Part shown: one piece after another, positions 51,963 to 60,287 of the stretch | Numbering within the stretch: position 1 is the stretch's first letter | How the letters are laid out: every line of letters starts with the position of its first letter | From: Streptomyces laurentii | GTDB lineage: Bacteria; Actinomycetota; Actinomycetes; Streptomycetales; Streptomycetaceae | NCBI GenBank assembly: GCA_002355495.1 | Contig: AP017424.1 | Location: forward strand, 2,542,001 to 2,606,000 | Direction of reading: 5' to 3' | Length of the DNA: 64,000 bases | The notes under the pieces: generated by a model | The model's database searches: none | The model's input: the letters and a program-made list of their open reading frames with translations, nothing else | Told to the model about the DNA's origin: nothing | Program-made: the position numbers and the translations under genes

Positions 51963-52000
51963 CCGCCTCCCCCGCCCGCTCCCCCCCCGGGACAGGCCCG

Positions 52001-52037
52001 GAGCCCCGTACCGCCCACCTCGCGGTGCGGGGCTCCG
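52001..52037 (+). terminator. hairpin after the small HTH gene
   Basis: A 15-bp stem (GGAGCCCCGTACCGC with GCGGTGCGGGGCTCC, one mismatch) and seven-base loop about 40 bases past the stop. Confidence 0.8.
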
Positions 52038-52104
52038 CCCGTCCGCCGTACACCCGCGGCACCGGGCGCCGTCCACCCGGTGCGACAGGCCCGCCACCGG
52101 ATTC

Positions 52105-52122
52105 CATACCCCCTAGGGGTAC
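52105..52122. promoter_or_regulatory. CsoR-type copper operator
   Basis: CATACCCCCTAGGGGTAC is a near-perfect C-run/G-run palindrome flanked by AT and TA as bound by CsoR copper sensors. It lies about 85 bases before copZ, overlapping the expected promoter, so copZ-copA should be induced by Cu(I). Confidence 0.8.
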
Positions 52123-52203
52123 AGTGGGTGGTAAGTACGGCGTGCGGCCCCGCACACCGCGGGACCACGCACCACAGCGCACCGCCTCGAAGAGGAGAAG
52201 CCC

Positions 52204-52521
52204 ATGACCGCCGAGACCCGGACCGAACTTCCGCAGGCCACCGCCTCCTGCTGCTCTCCCACCGGCGCGTGTCACGACGGCGGCGCGAAGGCGGCGGACA
52301 CGGCGGACGGCATCACCACCGTCTACCAGGTCAAGGGCATGACCTGCGGCCACTGCGAGGGGGCCGTCAACAGCGAGATCTCCGAGATCGAGGGCGTCGC
52401 CTCGGTCGCCTCGGTCTCCGCCACCGGCCTGGTCACCGTGGTCTCCGCCGCCCCGCTCGACGAGGAGGCCGTCCGCGCCGCCGTCGACGAGGCCGGCTAC
52501 GAGCTGGTGGGCCTCGCCTGA
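52204..52521 (+). CDS. copZ: CopZ-type copper chaperone (heavy-metal-associated domain)
   Basis: 105 residues; GAGGAGAA precedes the ATG. HMA ferredoxin-like domain with GMTCGHCEGAV (Cys48 and Cys51) and a C-terminal AVDEAGYEL. The N-terminal 35 residues hold three more Cys (SCCSPTGAC), an unusual extension that may add metal sites. It delivers Cu(I) to the downstream CopA. Confidence 0.9.
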   Translation: MTAETRTELPQATASCCSPTGACHDGGAKAADTADGITTVYQVKGMTCGHCEGAVNSEISEIEGVASVASVSATGLVTVVSAAPLDEEAVRAAVDEAGYELVGLA

Positions 52522-52580
52522 ATCCGAGGCGTAGAGCACAGACGTCACACAGGCAGTACCTGGTCGGACCCGTCCGGCCC

Positions 52581-52599
52581 CGAGGCGGTCCCCGCCTCG
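52581..52599 (+). terminator. hairpin between copZ and copA
   Basis: CGAGGCGG and CCGCCTCG form a perfect eight-bp stem with a three-base loop in the 133-base gap. It may reduce read-through so that the chaperone exceeds the pump. Confidence 0.5.
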
Positions 52600-52654
52600 C
52601 CTTCGCAGGGTCGTACGGTGACTACGTACGGCCCTGCTCCTGTTTGGAACCGCC

Positions 52655-54910
52655 ATGACCTCCACGATCACCGAGCTGACGATCGGCGGGATGACCTGCG
52701 CGTCCTGCGCGGCCCGCGTCGAGAAGAAGCTCAACCGGATGGAGGGGGTGACCGCGAGTGTCAACTACGCCACCGAGAAGGCCCGCGTCGAGCACCCCGA
52801 GGACCTCCCGGTCACCGATCTGATCGCCACCGTCGTCAAGACGGGCTACACCGCCGCGGAACCCCCGCCCCCGGAACCCGAACCGGAACCGGACGCGGAG
52901 CCGGCGGAAGCGGCGGACCCCGGCCGGGACCCCGGCCGGGACCCCGACCGCGACCCCGAGGTCGACGCCCTGCGGCAGCGGCTCACCGTCTGCGCCGTCC
53001 TCGCCCTGCCGGTCGTCCTCCTCGCGATGGTCCCCGCGCTCCAGTTCGACCACTGGCAGTGGCTGAGCCTCACGCTCGCCGCGCCCGTCGTCGTCTGGGG
53101 CGGGCTGCCCTTCCACCGCGCCGCCTGGACCAATCTGCGGCACGGCGCCGCCACCATGGACACCCTCGTCTCGGTCGGCACCCTCGCCGCCTTCGGCTGG
53201 TCCCTGTGGGCGCTGTTCCTCGGCGACGCCGGCATGCCCGGCATGCGGCACGGCTTCGACCTCACCGCCTCCCGCGAGCACGCCTCCTCCACCATCTATC
53301 TGGAGGTCGCCGCCGGAGTCGTCACCTTCATCCTGCTCGGCCGCTATCTGGAGGCCCGCGCCAAGCGCCGGGCCGGCGCCGCCCTGCACGCCCTGATGCG
53401 GCTCGGCGCCAAGGACGTGGCGGTGCTGCGCGGGGGTACGGAGGTACGGATCCCGGTCGGCGCGCTGCGGGTCGGCGACCGTTTCGTGGTCCGGCCCGGC
53501 GAGAAGATCGCCACCGACGGCACCGTCACGGAGGGCGCGTCCGCCGTGGACGCGTCCATGCTCACCGGCGAGTCCGTCCCGGTCGACGTGCTGCCCGGCG
53601 ACAGTGTCACCGGCGGCTGCGTCAACACCTCGGGCCGCCTCGTCGTCGAGGCCACCCGGGTCGGCGCCGACACCCAGCTCGCCCGCATGGCCAAGCTCGT
53701 TGAGGACGCCCAGAACGGCAAGGCGGAGGTGCAGCGGCTCGCCGACCGGATCTCCGCCGTGTTCGTCCCCGTCGTCATCCTCATCGCGCTGGGCACCCTG
53801 GTCGCCTGGCTCCTGCTGACCGGCGAGACCACGGCCGCCTTCACGGCCGCCGTCGCCGTCCTGATCATCGCCTGCCCCTGCGCCCTCGGCCTGGCCACCC
53901 CGACCGCCCTCATGGTCGGCACCGGCCGCGGCGCCCAGCTCGGCATCCTCATCAAGGGCCCGGAGGTCCTGGAGTCCACCCGCAAGGTCGACACCGTCGT
54001 CCTGGACAAGACCGGCACGGTCACCACCGGCCGGATGGAGCTGACCGGGACACACGTGTACGGGGGCGCGTACGGCTCCGGCGGTACGGACGAGGCGGAG
54101 CTGCTGCGCCTCGCGGGCGCCCTGGAGCACTCCTCCGAGCACCCGGTCGCCCAGGCCGTCGCGGCCGGCGCCGCCGCGGTGGTGGGCGAGCTGCCCGTAC
54201 CGAAGACCTTCGAGAACGTGCCGGGCCTCGGGGTGCGCGGCTCCGTCGAGGGACATCTGGTCCTGGTCGGGCGCGCCGCGCTGCTCACGGCCGAGGGGAT
54301 CGAGGTGCCGGGGCAGGCCGCCCCGGGCGTGGTGCACGTCGCCTGGGACGGGCGGGCGCGCGGCACGCTGACGGTCGCCGACGCGGTCAAGGAGACCAGC
54401 GCGGAGGCGGTCGAGCGGCTGCGCGGGCTCGGGCTGCGGCCGGTGCTGCTGACCGGGGACGCGCGGAGCGTGGCCGAGCGGGTGGCGGCGGAGGTCGGCA
54501 TCGACGAGGTGATCGCCGAGGTGCTGCCGCAGGACAAGGTGGACGTGGTCCGGCGGCTCCAGGCCGAGGGCCGGGTGGTCGCGATGGTCGGCGACGGCGT
54601 GAACGACGCCGCCGCGCTGGCCACGGCCGATCTGGGCCTGGCGATGGGCACCGGGACGGACGCCGCGATCGAGGCGAGCGATCTGACCCTGGTCCGCGGG
54701 GACCTGCGGGTCGCGGCGGACGCGATCCGGCTGTCGCGACGCACGCTCGCGACGATCAAGGGGAATCTGGGCTGGGCCTTCGGCTACAACGTCGCGGCGC
54801 TGCCGCTGGCCGCGGCCGGGCTGCTCAACCCGATGATCGCGGGCCTCGCGATGGCCTTCTCGTCGGTGTTCGTGGTGACCAACAGCCTGCGGCTGCGGCG
54901 TTTCTCGTGA
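52655..54910 (+). CDS. copA: Cu(I)-exporting P1B-1 ATPase
   Basis: 751 residues. One N-terminal HMA domain (GMTCASC at 12-18), then a Pro/Glu and Asp-Pro-Gly-Arg repeat linker (about 70-100), the eight-helix membrane region with the CPC motif at 407-409 (IIACPCALGLATPT), DKTGT with the phosphorylated Asp451, and GDGVNDAAAL. CPC and the HMA domain point to Cu+ export. It is behind copZ and the CsoR-type site. Confidence 0.94.
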   Translation: MTSTITELTIGGMTCASCAARVEKKLNRMEGVTASVNYATEKARVEHPEDLPVTDLIATVVKTGYTAAEPPPPEPEPEPDAEPAEAADPGRDPGRDPDRDPEVDALRQRLTVCAVLALPVVLLAMVPALQFDHWQWLSLTLAAPVVVWGGLPFHRAAWTNLRHGAATMDTLVSVGTLAAFGWSLWALFLGDAGMPGMRHGFDLTASREHASSTIYLEVAAGVVTFILLGRYLEARAKRRAGAALHALMRLGAKDVAVLRGGTEVRIPVGALRVGDRFVVRPGEKIATDGTVTEGASAVDASMLTGESVPVDVLPGDSVTGGCVNTSGRLVVEATRVGADTQLARMAKLVEDAQNGKAEVQRLADRISAVFVPVVILIALGTLVAWLLLTGETTAAFTAAVAVLIIACPCALGLATPTALMVGTGRGAQLGILIKGPEVLESTRKVDTVVLDKTGTVTTGRMELTGTHVYGGAYGSGGTDEAELLRLAGALEHSSEHPVAQAVAAGAAAVVGELPVPKTFENVPGLGVRGSVEGHLVLVGRAALLTAEGIEVPGQAAPGVVHVAWDGRARGTLTVADAVKETSAEAVERLRGLGLRPVLLTGDARSVAERVAAEVGIDEVIAEVLPQDKVDVVRRLQAEGRVVAMVGDGVNDAAALATADLGLAMGTGTDAAIEASDLTLVRGDLRVAADAIRLSRRTLATIKGNLGWAFGYNVAALPLAAAGLLNPMIAGLAMAFSSVFVVTNSLRLRRFS

Positions 54911-54962
54911 GCCTGCGGGGGCCGCGCGAGGGCCGCACCGGGGCCGGATCGGGGCCGTACGA

Positions 54963-54987
54963 GTTCGGCGGCGAACCGCCGCCGAAC
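54963..54987 (+). terminator. hairpin after copA
   Basis: GTTCGGCGGCG and CGCCGCCGAAC form a perfect 11-bp stem with a three-base loop, about 50 bases past the stop. Confidence 0.8.
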
Positions 54988-55091
54988 TTGACCCGCCCGT
55001 GACGCCACGGGACCTTCCCAAAGAGATCTAGATCACAGATATTGGGGGGTAACCATCTGGGCCGTTCGTGAGTCTAAGTGGGCGATGCCAA

Positions 55092-55135
55092 GAACGTCTT
55101 GGGGGACGTTCATGGGATGTCTTGGGGGACGTCCC
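55092..55135 (+). ncRNA. paired stem-loops with identical CTTGGGGG loops (candidate RNA element)
   Basis: GAACGT-CTTGGGGG-ACGTTC (55092-55111) and GGGATGT-CTTGGGGG-ACGTCCC (55114-55135) are adjacent hairpins that share the eight-base loop and ACGT-type stem ends. As DNA they are a 14-base direct repeat; as RNA, twin hairpins. Class unknown. Confidence 0.4.
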
Positions 55136-55260
55136 AGGCAAGCGCGGCCGGGGCACGTGCATCGGGGAGCTTTGAGCGGCCCTCCCGTACGTACCCCGGC
55201 AGACCGCGCCGACCGGCGCCCGGCCCGGATCCCGTGGGGGGAATCCGCACCGGGGATATG

Positions 55261-55311
55261 GGAAGCGCCCCGTTCGTCGACCCGTGGGGGGATCGGCGGC
55301 GGGGCGCTTCC
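55261..55311 (+). terminator. 12-bp-stem hairpin in the copA-citA gap
   Basis: GGAAGCGCCCCG and CGGGGCGCTTCC are perfect arms with a 27-base loop containing CCCGTGGGGGGATCGG. It could end a short transcript that begins near 55060. Confidence 0.5.
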
Positions 55312-55368
55312 GCTTACGCGGCTCAGGCGACCGGGACAGCCCGGCGGCCTACGCGTCCGAGACAGCGT

Positions 55369-55406
55369 GAAGCCGGACCCGGGCGGTACGCACGGTGTCC
55401 GGCTTC
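55369..55406 (-). terminator. hairpin after citrate synthase
   Basis: GAAGCCGGAC and GTCCGGCTTC form a perfect ten-bp stem with an 18-base loop, about 60 bases past the stop. Confidence 0.65.
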
Positions 55407-55467
55407 GAAGCCTTGACAGAGCGGGACCGGCCGCGGCACGGCGGGCCGGGGTCCGTCAGACCTGGCT

Positions 55468-56757
55468 TCAGCGGGCCTCGACCGGGACGAAGTCGCGCTC
55501 GACGACGCCGGTGTAGATCTGGCGCGGGCGGCCGATGCGGGAACCCGGCTCCTTGATCATCTCGTGCCACTGGGCGATCCAGCCCGGGAGGCGGCCGAGG
55601 GCGAAGAGGACCGTGAACATCTCGGTCGGGAAGCCCATGGCGCGGTAGATCAGACCCGTGTAAAAGTCCACGTTCGGGTAGAGGTTGCGCGAGACGAAGT
55701 ACTCGTCGGAGAGCGCGTGCTCCTCCAGCTTGAGCGCGATGTCCAGCAGCTCGTCGGACTTGCCGAGGGCCTTGAGGACGTCGTGCGCCGCGGCCTTGAT
55801 GATCTTGGCGCGCGGGTCGAAGGACTTGTACACCCGGTGGCCGAAGCCCATCAGGCGGACGCCGTCCTCCTTGTTCTTCACCTTGGTGATGAAGGTGTCG
55901 ACATCGCCGCCGTTGGCCTTGATGCCTTCGAGCATCTCCAGCACGGACTGGTTGGCGCCACCGTGCAGCGGGCCCCACAGGGCCGAGATGCCGGCGGAGA
56001 CCGAGGCGAACATGTTCGCCTGCGAGGAGCCGACCAGACGCACGGTGGAGGTCGAGCAGTTCTGCTCGTGGTCCGCGTGCAGGATGAACAGCTTGTTGAG
56101 CGCGGAGACGACGACCGGGTCGAGGTCGTACTCCTGGGCCGGGACCGAGAAGGTCATGCGCAGGAAGTTCTCGACGTAGCCGAGGTCGTTACGCGGGTAG
56201 ACGAACGGGTGACCGATCGACTTCTTGTACGCGTAGGCCGCGATCGTCGGCAGCTTGGCGAGCAGCCGGATCGTGGAGAGGTGACGCTGCTGCTCGTCGA
56301 ACGGGTTGTGGCTGTCCTGGTAGAAGGTGGACAGCGCGGAGACCACGGAGGACAGCATGGCCATCGGGTGGGCGTCACGCGGGAAGCCGCGGAAGAAGTT
56401 CTTGACGTCCTCGTGGACCAGCGTGTGCTGGGTGATCTCGTTCTGGAAGACGGTGAGCTCGTCCTTCGTGGGCAGCTCGCCGTTGATCAGGAGGTAGGCC
56501 ACCTCCAGGAAGGTCGACTGCTCGGCGAGCTGCTCGATCGGGTAGCCGCGGTACCGCAGGATGCCCTTCTCGCCGTCCAGGTAGGTGATGGCGGATTTGT
56601 AGGCGGCGGTGTTGCCGTATCCGCTGTCGAGAGTGACCAGACCGGTCTGGGCTCGGAGCTTCCCGATGTCGAAGCCCTTGTCGCCGACGGTGCTCTCGAC
56701 CACCGGGTAGGTGTATTCACCGTCCGCGTACCGCAGTACTACAGAGTTGTCGCTCAC
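55468..56757 (-). CDS. gltA: citrate synthase
   Basis: 429 residues from GTG at 56757 (GAGGGATGAC upstream); longer in-frame extensions are less likely. The type II (hexameric, bacterial) citrate synthase pattern is complete: YLDGEKGILRYRGYPIEQLAE, HADHEQNCSTSTVRLVGSSQAN, LWGPLHGGANQSVLEML with an active-site His, GFGHRVYKSFDPRA with the second His and catalytic Asp region. It condenses oxaloacetate with acetyl-CoA. Minus strand, single gene. Confidence 0.96.
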   Translation of the reverse strand: MSDNSVVLRYADGEYTYPVVESTVGDKGFDIGKLRAQTGLVTLDSGYGNTAAYKSAITYLDGEKGILRYRGYPIEQLAEQSTFLEVAYLLINGELPTKDELTVFQNEITQHTLVHEDVKNFFRGFPRDAHPMAMLSSVVSALSTFYQDSHNPFDEQQRHLSTIRLLAKLPTIAAYAYKKSIGHPFVYPRNDLGYVENFLRMTFSVPAQEYDLDPVVVSALNKLFILHADHEQNCSTSTVRLVGSSQANMFASVSAGISALWGPLHGGANQSVLEMLEGIKANGGDVDTFITKVKNKEDGVRLMGFGHRVYKSFDPRAKIIKAAAHDVLKALGKSDELLDIALKLEEHALSDEYFVSRNLYPNVDFYTGLIYRAMGFPTEMFTVLFALGRLPGWIAQWHEMIKEPGSRIGRPRQIYTGVVERDFVPVEAR

Positions 56758-56936
56758 GTCATCCCTCACCGACGTAGTGCCTCTTCTTCGAGGTGCCCTG
56801 ACTGTCTCTACCATCCCCCATTTGGCTCAGGAGAGTGCACTCGGGGTCGACCATTGGGCCAATTGGCGGCACTCAGTGCCGCCAACCTGCTTATCCTGCC
56901 CCCTTCGCCCCGGTTCCGAAAGCCCCTCGTGATCTT

Positions 56937-59165
56937 TCACACGACAGCACCCCCTGTGAGCCGGTACGCGAGTGCGGTAAAGCGCCGTCCGGCCGAGACC
57001 GTGCGCACCGCCTGGGCGATCGCGCGCCGGGAGCCGACCAGCACCACGAGCTTCCGGGCACGGGTGACGGCCGTGTAGAGCAGGTTGCGCTGGAGCATCA
57101 TCCAGGCACTGGTGGTGACCGGGATCACCACGGCCGGGTACTCGCTGCCCTGTGAGCGGTGGATGGTCACAGCGTAGGCATGGGCCAGCTCGTCCAGCTC
57201 GTCGAAGTCGTACGGCACCTCCTCGTCCTCGTCCGTGCGGACGACGAGCCGCTGCTCGACCGGGTCGAGGGCGGTCACGACGCCGACCGTGCCGTTGAAG
57301 ACGCCGTTGGCCCCCTTCTCGTAGTTGTTGCGGATCTGGGTGACCTTGTCGCCGACCCGGAAGACCCGGCCGCCGAACCGCTTCTCGGGCAGATCGGGGC
57401 GGGCCGGGGTGATCGCCTGCTGGAGCAGTCCGTTGAGCGAGCCGGCCCCGGCGGGGCCCCGGTGCATGGGGGCGAGAACCTGCACGTCGCGGCGCGGGTC
57501 GAGGCCGAACTTCGCCGGGATCCGGCGGGCCGCGACCTCCACGGCGACCCGGGCCGCGTCCTCCGTCTCCTCCTCGGCGAACAGGAAGAAGTCCGGCAGG
57601 CCGGTCGTGACGGGCGGGACGCCCGCGTTGATCCGGTGCGCGTTGGTGACCACCCCGGACTGCTGGGCCTGCCGGAAGATCCGGGTGAGCCGGACCGCCG
57701 GGACCGGGCCGCCGGGGGCGAGCAGGTCCCCCAGGACCTCGCCGGCGCCGACCGACGGCAGCTGGTCCACGTCGCCCACGAGCAGCAGGTGGGCACCCGG
57801 TGCCACCGCCTTCACGAGCTTGTTCGCGAGCAGCAGGTCGAGCATGGACGCCTCGTCGACGACCACCAGGTCGGCGTCGAGCGGCCGGTCCCGGTCGTAC
57901 GCCGCGTCCCCGCCCGGCTTCAGCTCCAGGAGCCGGTGCACGGTCGACGCCTCGGCGCCGGTCAGCTCCGCGAGACGCTTGGCGGCCCGGCCGGTGGGCG
58001 CGGCGAGCACGACCTTGGCCCGCTTGGCCCGGGCCAGCTCCACGATCGAGCGGACCGTGAACGACTTGCCGCAGCCGGGGCCGCCGGTGAGCACCGCGAC
58101 CTTTTGGGTCAGCGCCAGCCGTACCGCCTCCTCCTGCTCCGGCGCGAGCGACGCCCCGGTCCGCCGCGCCAGCCAGGCCAGCGCCTTGTCCCAGTCCACG
58201 TCCCGGAACCCGGGCATCCGGTCCTCCTCCGCGCGGAGGAGCCGGCGGACCTGTCCGGCGAGGGACAGCTCGGCCCGGTGGAACGGGATCAGGTACACCG
58301 CCATGACCGGCAGCCCCTCGGGACCGGGCACCTTCTCCCGTACGACCCCTTCGGGGTCCTCCGCCAGCCGGCCCAGGCACTCGATGACCAGGCCCGTGTC
58401 CACCTGGAGCAGCTTCACCGCGTCCGCGATCAGCCGCTCCTCCGGCAGGAAGCAGTGCCCCTGGTCGGCGGACTGCGACAGCGCGTACTGGAGCCCGGCG
58501 CACACCCGGTCGGGACTGTCGTGCGGGATGCCGACGGCCTGGGCGATCCGGTCGGCGGTGAGGAAGCCGATGCCCCAGACGTCGGCGGCGAGCCGGTAGG
58601 GCTGGTTCTTGACGACGGAGATCGAGGCGTCCCCGTACTTCTTGTAGATGCGGACGGCGATGGAGGTGGAGACGCCGACGCCCTGCAGGAAGACCATCAC
58701 CTCCTTGATCGCCTTCTGCTCCTCCCAGGCCGCGCCGATCAGCTTCGTGCGCTTGGGGCCGAGCCCGGGCACCTCGACGAGCCGCTTCGGCTCGGTCTCG
58801 ATGACGTCGAGGGTGTCCGTGCCGAAGTGGTCGACGATGCGCTCGGCGATCCGGGGGCCGATGCCCTTGATGAGGCCGGAGCCGAGGTAGCGGCGGATGC
58901 CCTGGATGGTGGCGGGCAGGACGGTGGTGAAGTTCTCGCAGGTGAACTGCCGGCCGTACTGCGGATGCGAGCCCCAGCGGCCCTCCAGGCGCAGCGACTC
59001 CCCCGGCTGGGCGCCGAGCAGCGACCCGACGACCGTCAGCAGGTCGCCGGAGCCGCGGCCGGTGTCCACGCGGGCGACGGTGTAGCCGGTCTCCTCGTTG
59101 GCGTAGGTGATCCGCTCCAGGACCCCGGTGATCACTGTCAGGCTGGGCGTCGTCGGGTGGGACAT
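56937..59165 (-). CDS. RecD2-like superfamily 1 DNA helicase
   Basis: 742 residues starting MSHPTTPS. An OB-like N-terminal region (VITGVLERITYANEETGYTVARV), helix-hairpin-helix-like repeats (IKGIGPRIAERIVDHFG, VPGLGPKRTKLIG), then SF1 helicase motifs: Walker A GGPGCGKS (Lys367), DLVVVDEASMLDL (motif II), VGDVDQLPSVGAGEVLGDL, and HRSQGSEYPAVVIPV with LLYTAVTRARKLVVLVG (motif VI). This is the RecD2/TraA-like organisation without RecBC; RecD2 unwinds 5'-3' and helps in repair and fork integrity. Confidence 0.92.
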   Translation of the reverse strand: MSHPTTPSLTVITGVLERITYANEETGYTVARVDTGRGSGDLLTVVGSLLGAQPGESLRLEGRWGSHPQYGRQFTCENFTTVLPATIQGIRRYLGSGLIKGIGPRIAERIVDHFGTDTLDVIETEPKRLVEVPGLGPKRTKLIGAAWEEQKAIKEVMVFLQGVGVSTSIAVRIYKKYGDASISVVKNQPYRLAADVWGIGFLTADRIAQAVGIPHDSPDRVCAGLQYALSQSADQGHCFLPEERLIADAVKLLQVDTGLVIECLGRLAEDPEGVVREKVPGPEGLPVMAVYLIPFHRAELSLAGQVRRLLRAEEDRMPGFRDVDWDKALAWLARRTGASLAPEQEEAVRLALTQKVAVLTGGPGCGKSFTVRSIVELARAKRAKVVLAAPTGRAAKRLAELTGAEASTVHRLLELKPGGDAAYDRDRPLDADLVVVDEASMLDLLLANKLVKAVAPGAHLLLVGDVDQLPSVGAGEVLGDLLAPGGPVPAVRLTRIFRQAQQSGVVTNAHRINAGVPPVTTGLPDFFLFAEEETEDAARVAVEVAARRIPAKFGLDPRRDVQVLAPMHRGPAGAGSLNGLLQQAITPARPDLPEKRFGGRVFRVGDKVTQIRNNYEKGANGVFNGTVGVVTALDPVEQRLVVRTDEDEEVPYDFDELDELAHAYAVTIHRSQGSEYPAVVIPVTTSAWMMLQRNLLYTAVTRARKLVVLVGSRRAIAQAVRTVSAGRRFTALAYRLTGGAVV

Positions 59166-59221
59166 GCACTGACGGTAGCGAAGCCCTCGGACAGCGCGCG
59201 GGGCCTGTGGACAACTCGGGG

Positions 59222-60157
59222 TCAGTGGGGGGATGTCCAGGGCGGGACCCAGGTGCCGGTGGTCGCGGGGCCCGGGGCCGCGGTCTCCAGATGGGCGCGG
59301 AGGGCGGTCAGGGCCGGGTGCGGGTTGTCGCGGTGCCACAGCAGCGAGTGCGGGTAGACGGGCGTGGGGTCGGTCACCGGGATCCGGCGCAGGTCGTGGC
59401 CGGTGGGCCAGACGAGACGGGTCTGCTCGCTCATGAAGGTGGCCAGGGCCGGGGTGTCGGCGATGGTGTCGAGGAGCGCGTCGGAGCCGAAGTTGGGGCC
59501 GGTCGACTCGATGGTGAGGCCGTACGCGGCGACGAGGTCGGCGTAGTAGGCGGCCCACTCGGTCCCGGGGACGACGCCGGGCATCCAGATCCGGTGCCCG
59601 GCCAGCTCGGCGAGCGGCACCGAGCGGACGTGCGCGAGGGCGTGGGCGGGGCCGGTGAGGAGCTGGAGGGGCTCGTCGAGGACGCGGACGGACACGATGT
59701 CGGCGGGGAGCGGCCGGCCGGGCTCGCCGACGGCCCGGAAGGTCGCGTCGAGGGTGCCGGAGCGGAGGGCGGCGATTGCCTCGTCGATGTCGAACAGTTT
59801 CAGGACGTCGAGCTCGATGTCGGGGTGCCGCCGGTGGAAGTCGCGCATGAGGCCCGAGGCGGCGCCGCGCAGATTGATCACGTCGACGCGCAGGGGACGG
59901 CGGCCGACGCGGACGGACGCGACCGCGCGGTCGGCGACCCGCAGCAGTTCGCGCGCGTGGGGCAGGAAAGCCCGCCCGTCGATGGTCAGCTCGGCGCCGC
60001 GCGGCGTACGGGTGAACAGCCGTACGCCGAGTCCGCGCTCCAGCGCGGCGACGCGCTTGGAGACGGCCTGCTGGCTGACCGCCAGCTCGGCGGCGGCTTC
60101 CTGGAAGCGCCCCGTGTCGGCGGCGGCGACGAAGGTCCGGACGGTGTCGAGATCCAT
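59222..60157 (-). CDS. LysR-family transcriptional regulator
   Basis: 311 residues from ATG at 60157. HTH: LDTVRTFVAAADTGRFQEAAAELAVSQQAVSKRVAALERGLGVRLFTRTPRGAELT. The periplasmic-binding-like effector domain follows (about 90-300). Divergent from an MFS transporter with an ACAAC/GTTGT inverted repeat next to its start; it probably regulates that transporter. Confidence 0.9.
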   Translation of the reverse strand: MDLDTVRTFVAAADTGRFQEAAAELAVSQQAVSKRVAALERGLGVRLFTRTPRGAELTIDGRAFLPHARELLRVADRAVASVRVGRRPLRVDVINLRGAASGLMRDFHRRHPDIELDVLKLFDIDEAIAALRSGTLDATFRAVGEPGRPLPADIVSVRVLDEPLQLLTGPAHALAHVRSVPLAELAGHRIWMPGVVPGTEWAAYYADLVAAYGLTIESTGPNFGSDALLDTIADTPALATFMSEQTRLVWPTGHDLRRIPVTDPTPVYPHSLLWHRDNPHPALTALRAHLETAAPGPATTGTWVPPWTSPH

Positions 60158-60174
60158 GCGGACACTGTAGGGGC

Positions 60175-60189
60175 ACAACTGTTGGTTGT
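60175..60189. promoter_or_regulatory. LysR-type binding site
   Basis: ACAAC-TGTTG-GTTGT gives perfect five-base arms around a five-base spacer, in the divergent promoter 18 bases before the LysR start; a second GGTTGTTT lies 20 bases further. Confidence 0.55.
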
Positions 60190-60287
60190 AGCCCGGGCGC
60201 CTTTTGGTTGTTTGATCCCTGGTGGTGCCGCTCGCTTGGATGGCTCCGATCGCGGATCGGTTGTACGGGTGAGCGGCGAGAGGGGTC

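Larger units (their letters stand above)
54988..55368. other. 381-bp region without a supported gene, structured
   Basis: Contains a GATCTAGATC palindrome at 55023-55032, a TA-rich promoter-like stretch (about 55035-55060), paired stem-loops (55092-55135) and a large hairpin (55261-55311). A 112-codon frame from 55078 shows no recognisable protein. Confidence 0.6.

Noticed and set aside
55078..55416. 112-codon frame between copA and citrate synthase
   Set aside because: Starts within structured sequence and crosses two hairpins; no recognisable motif, though conservation should be tested.
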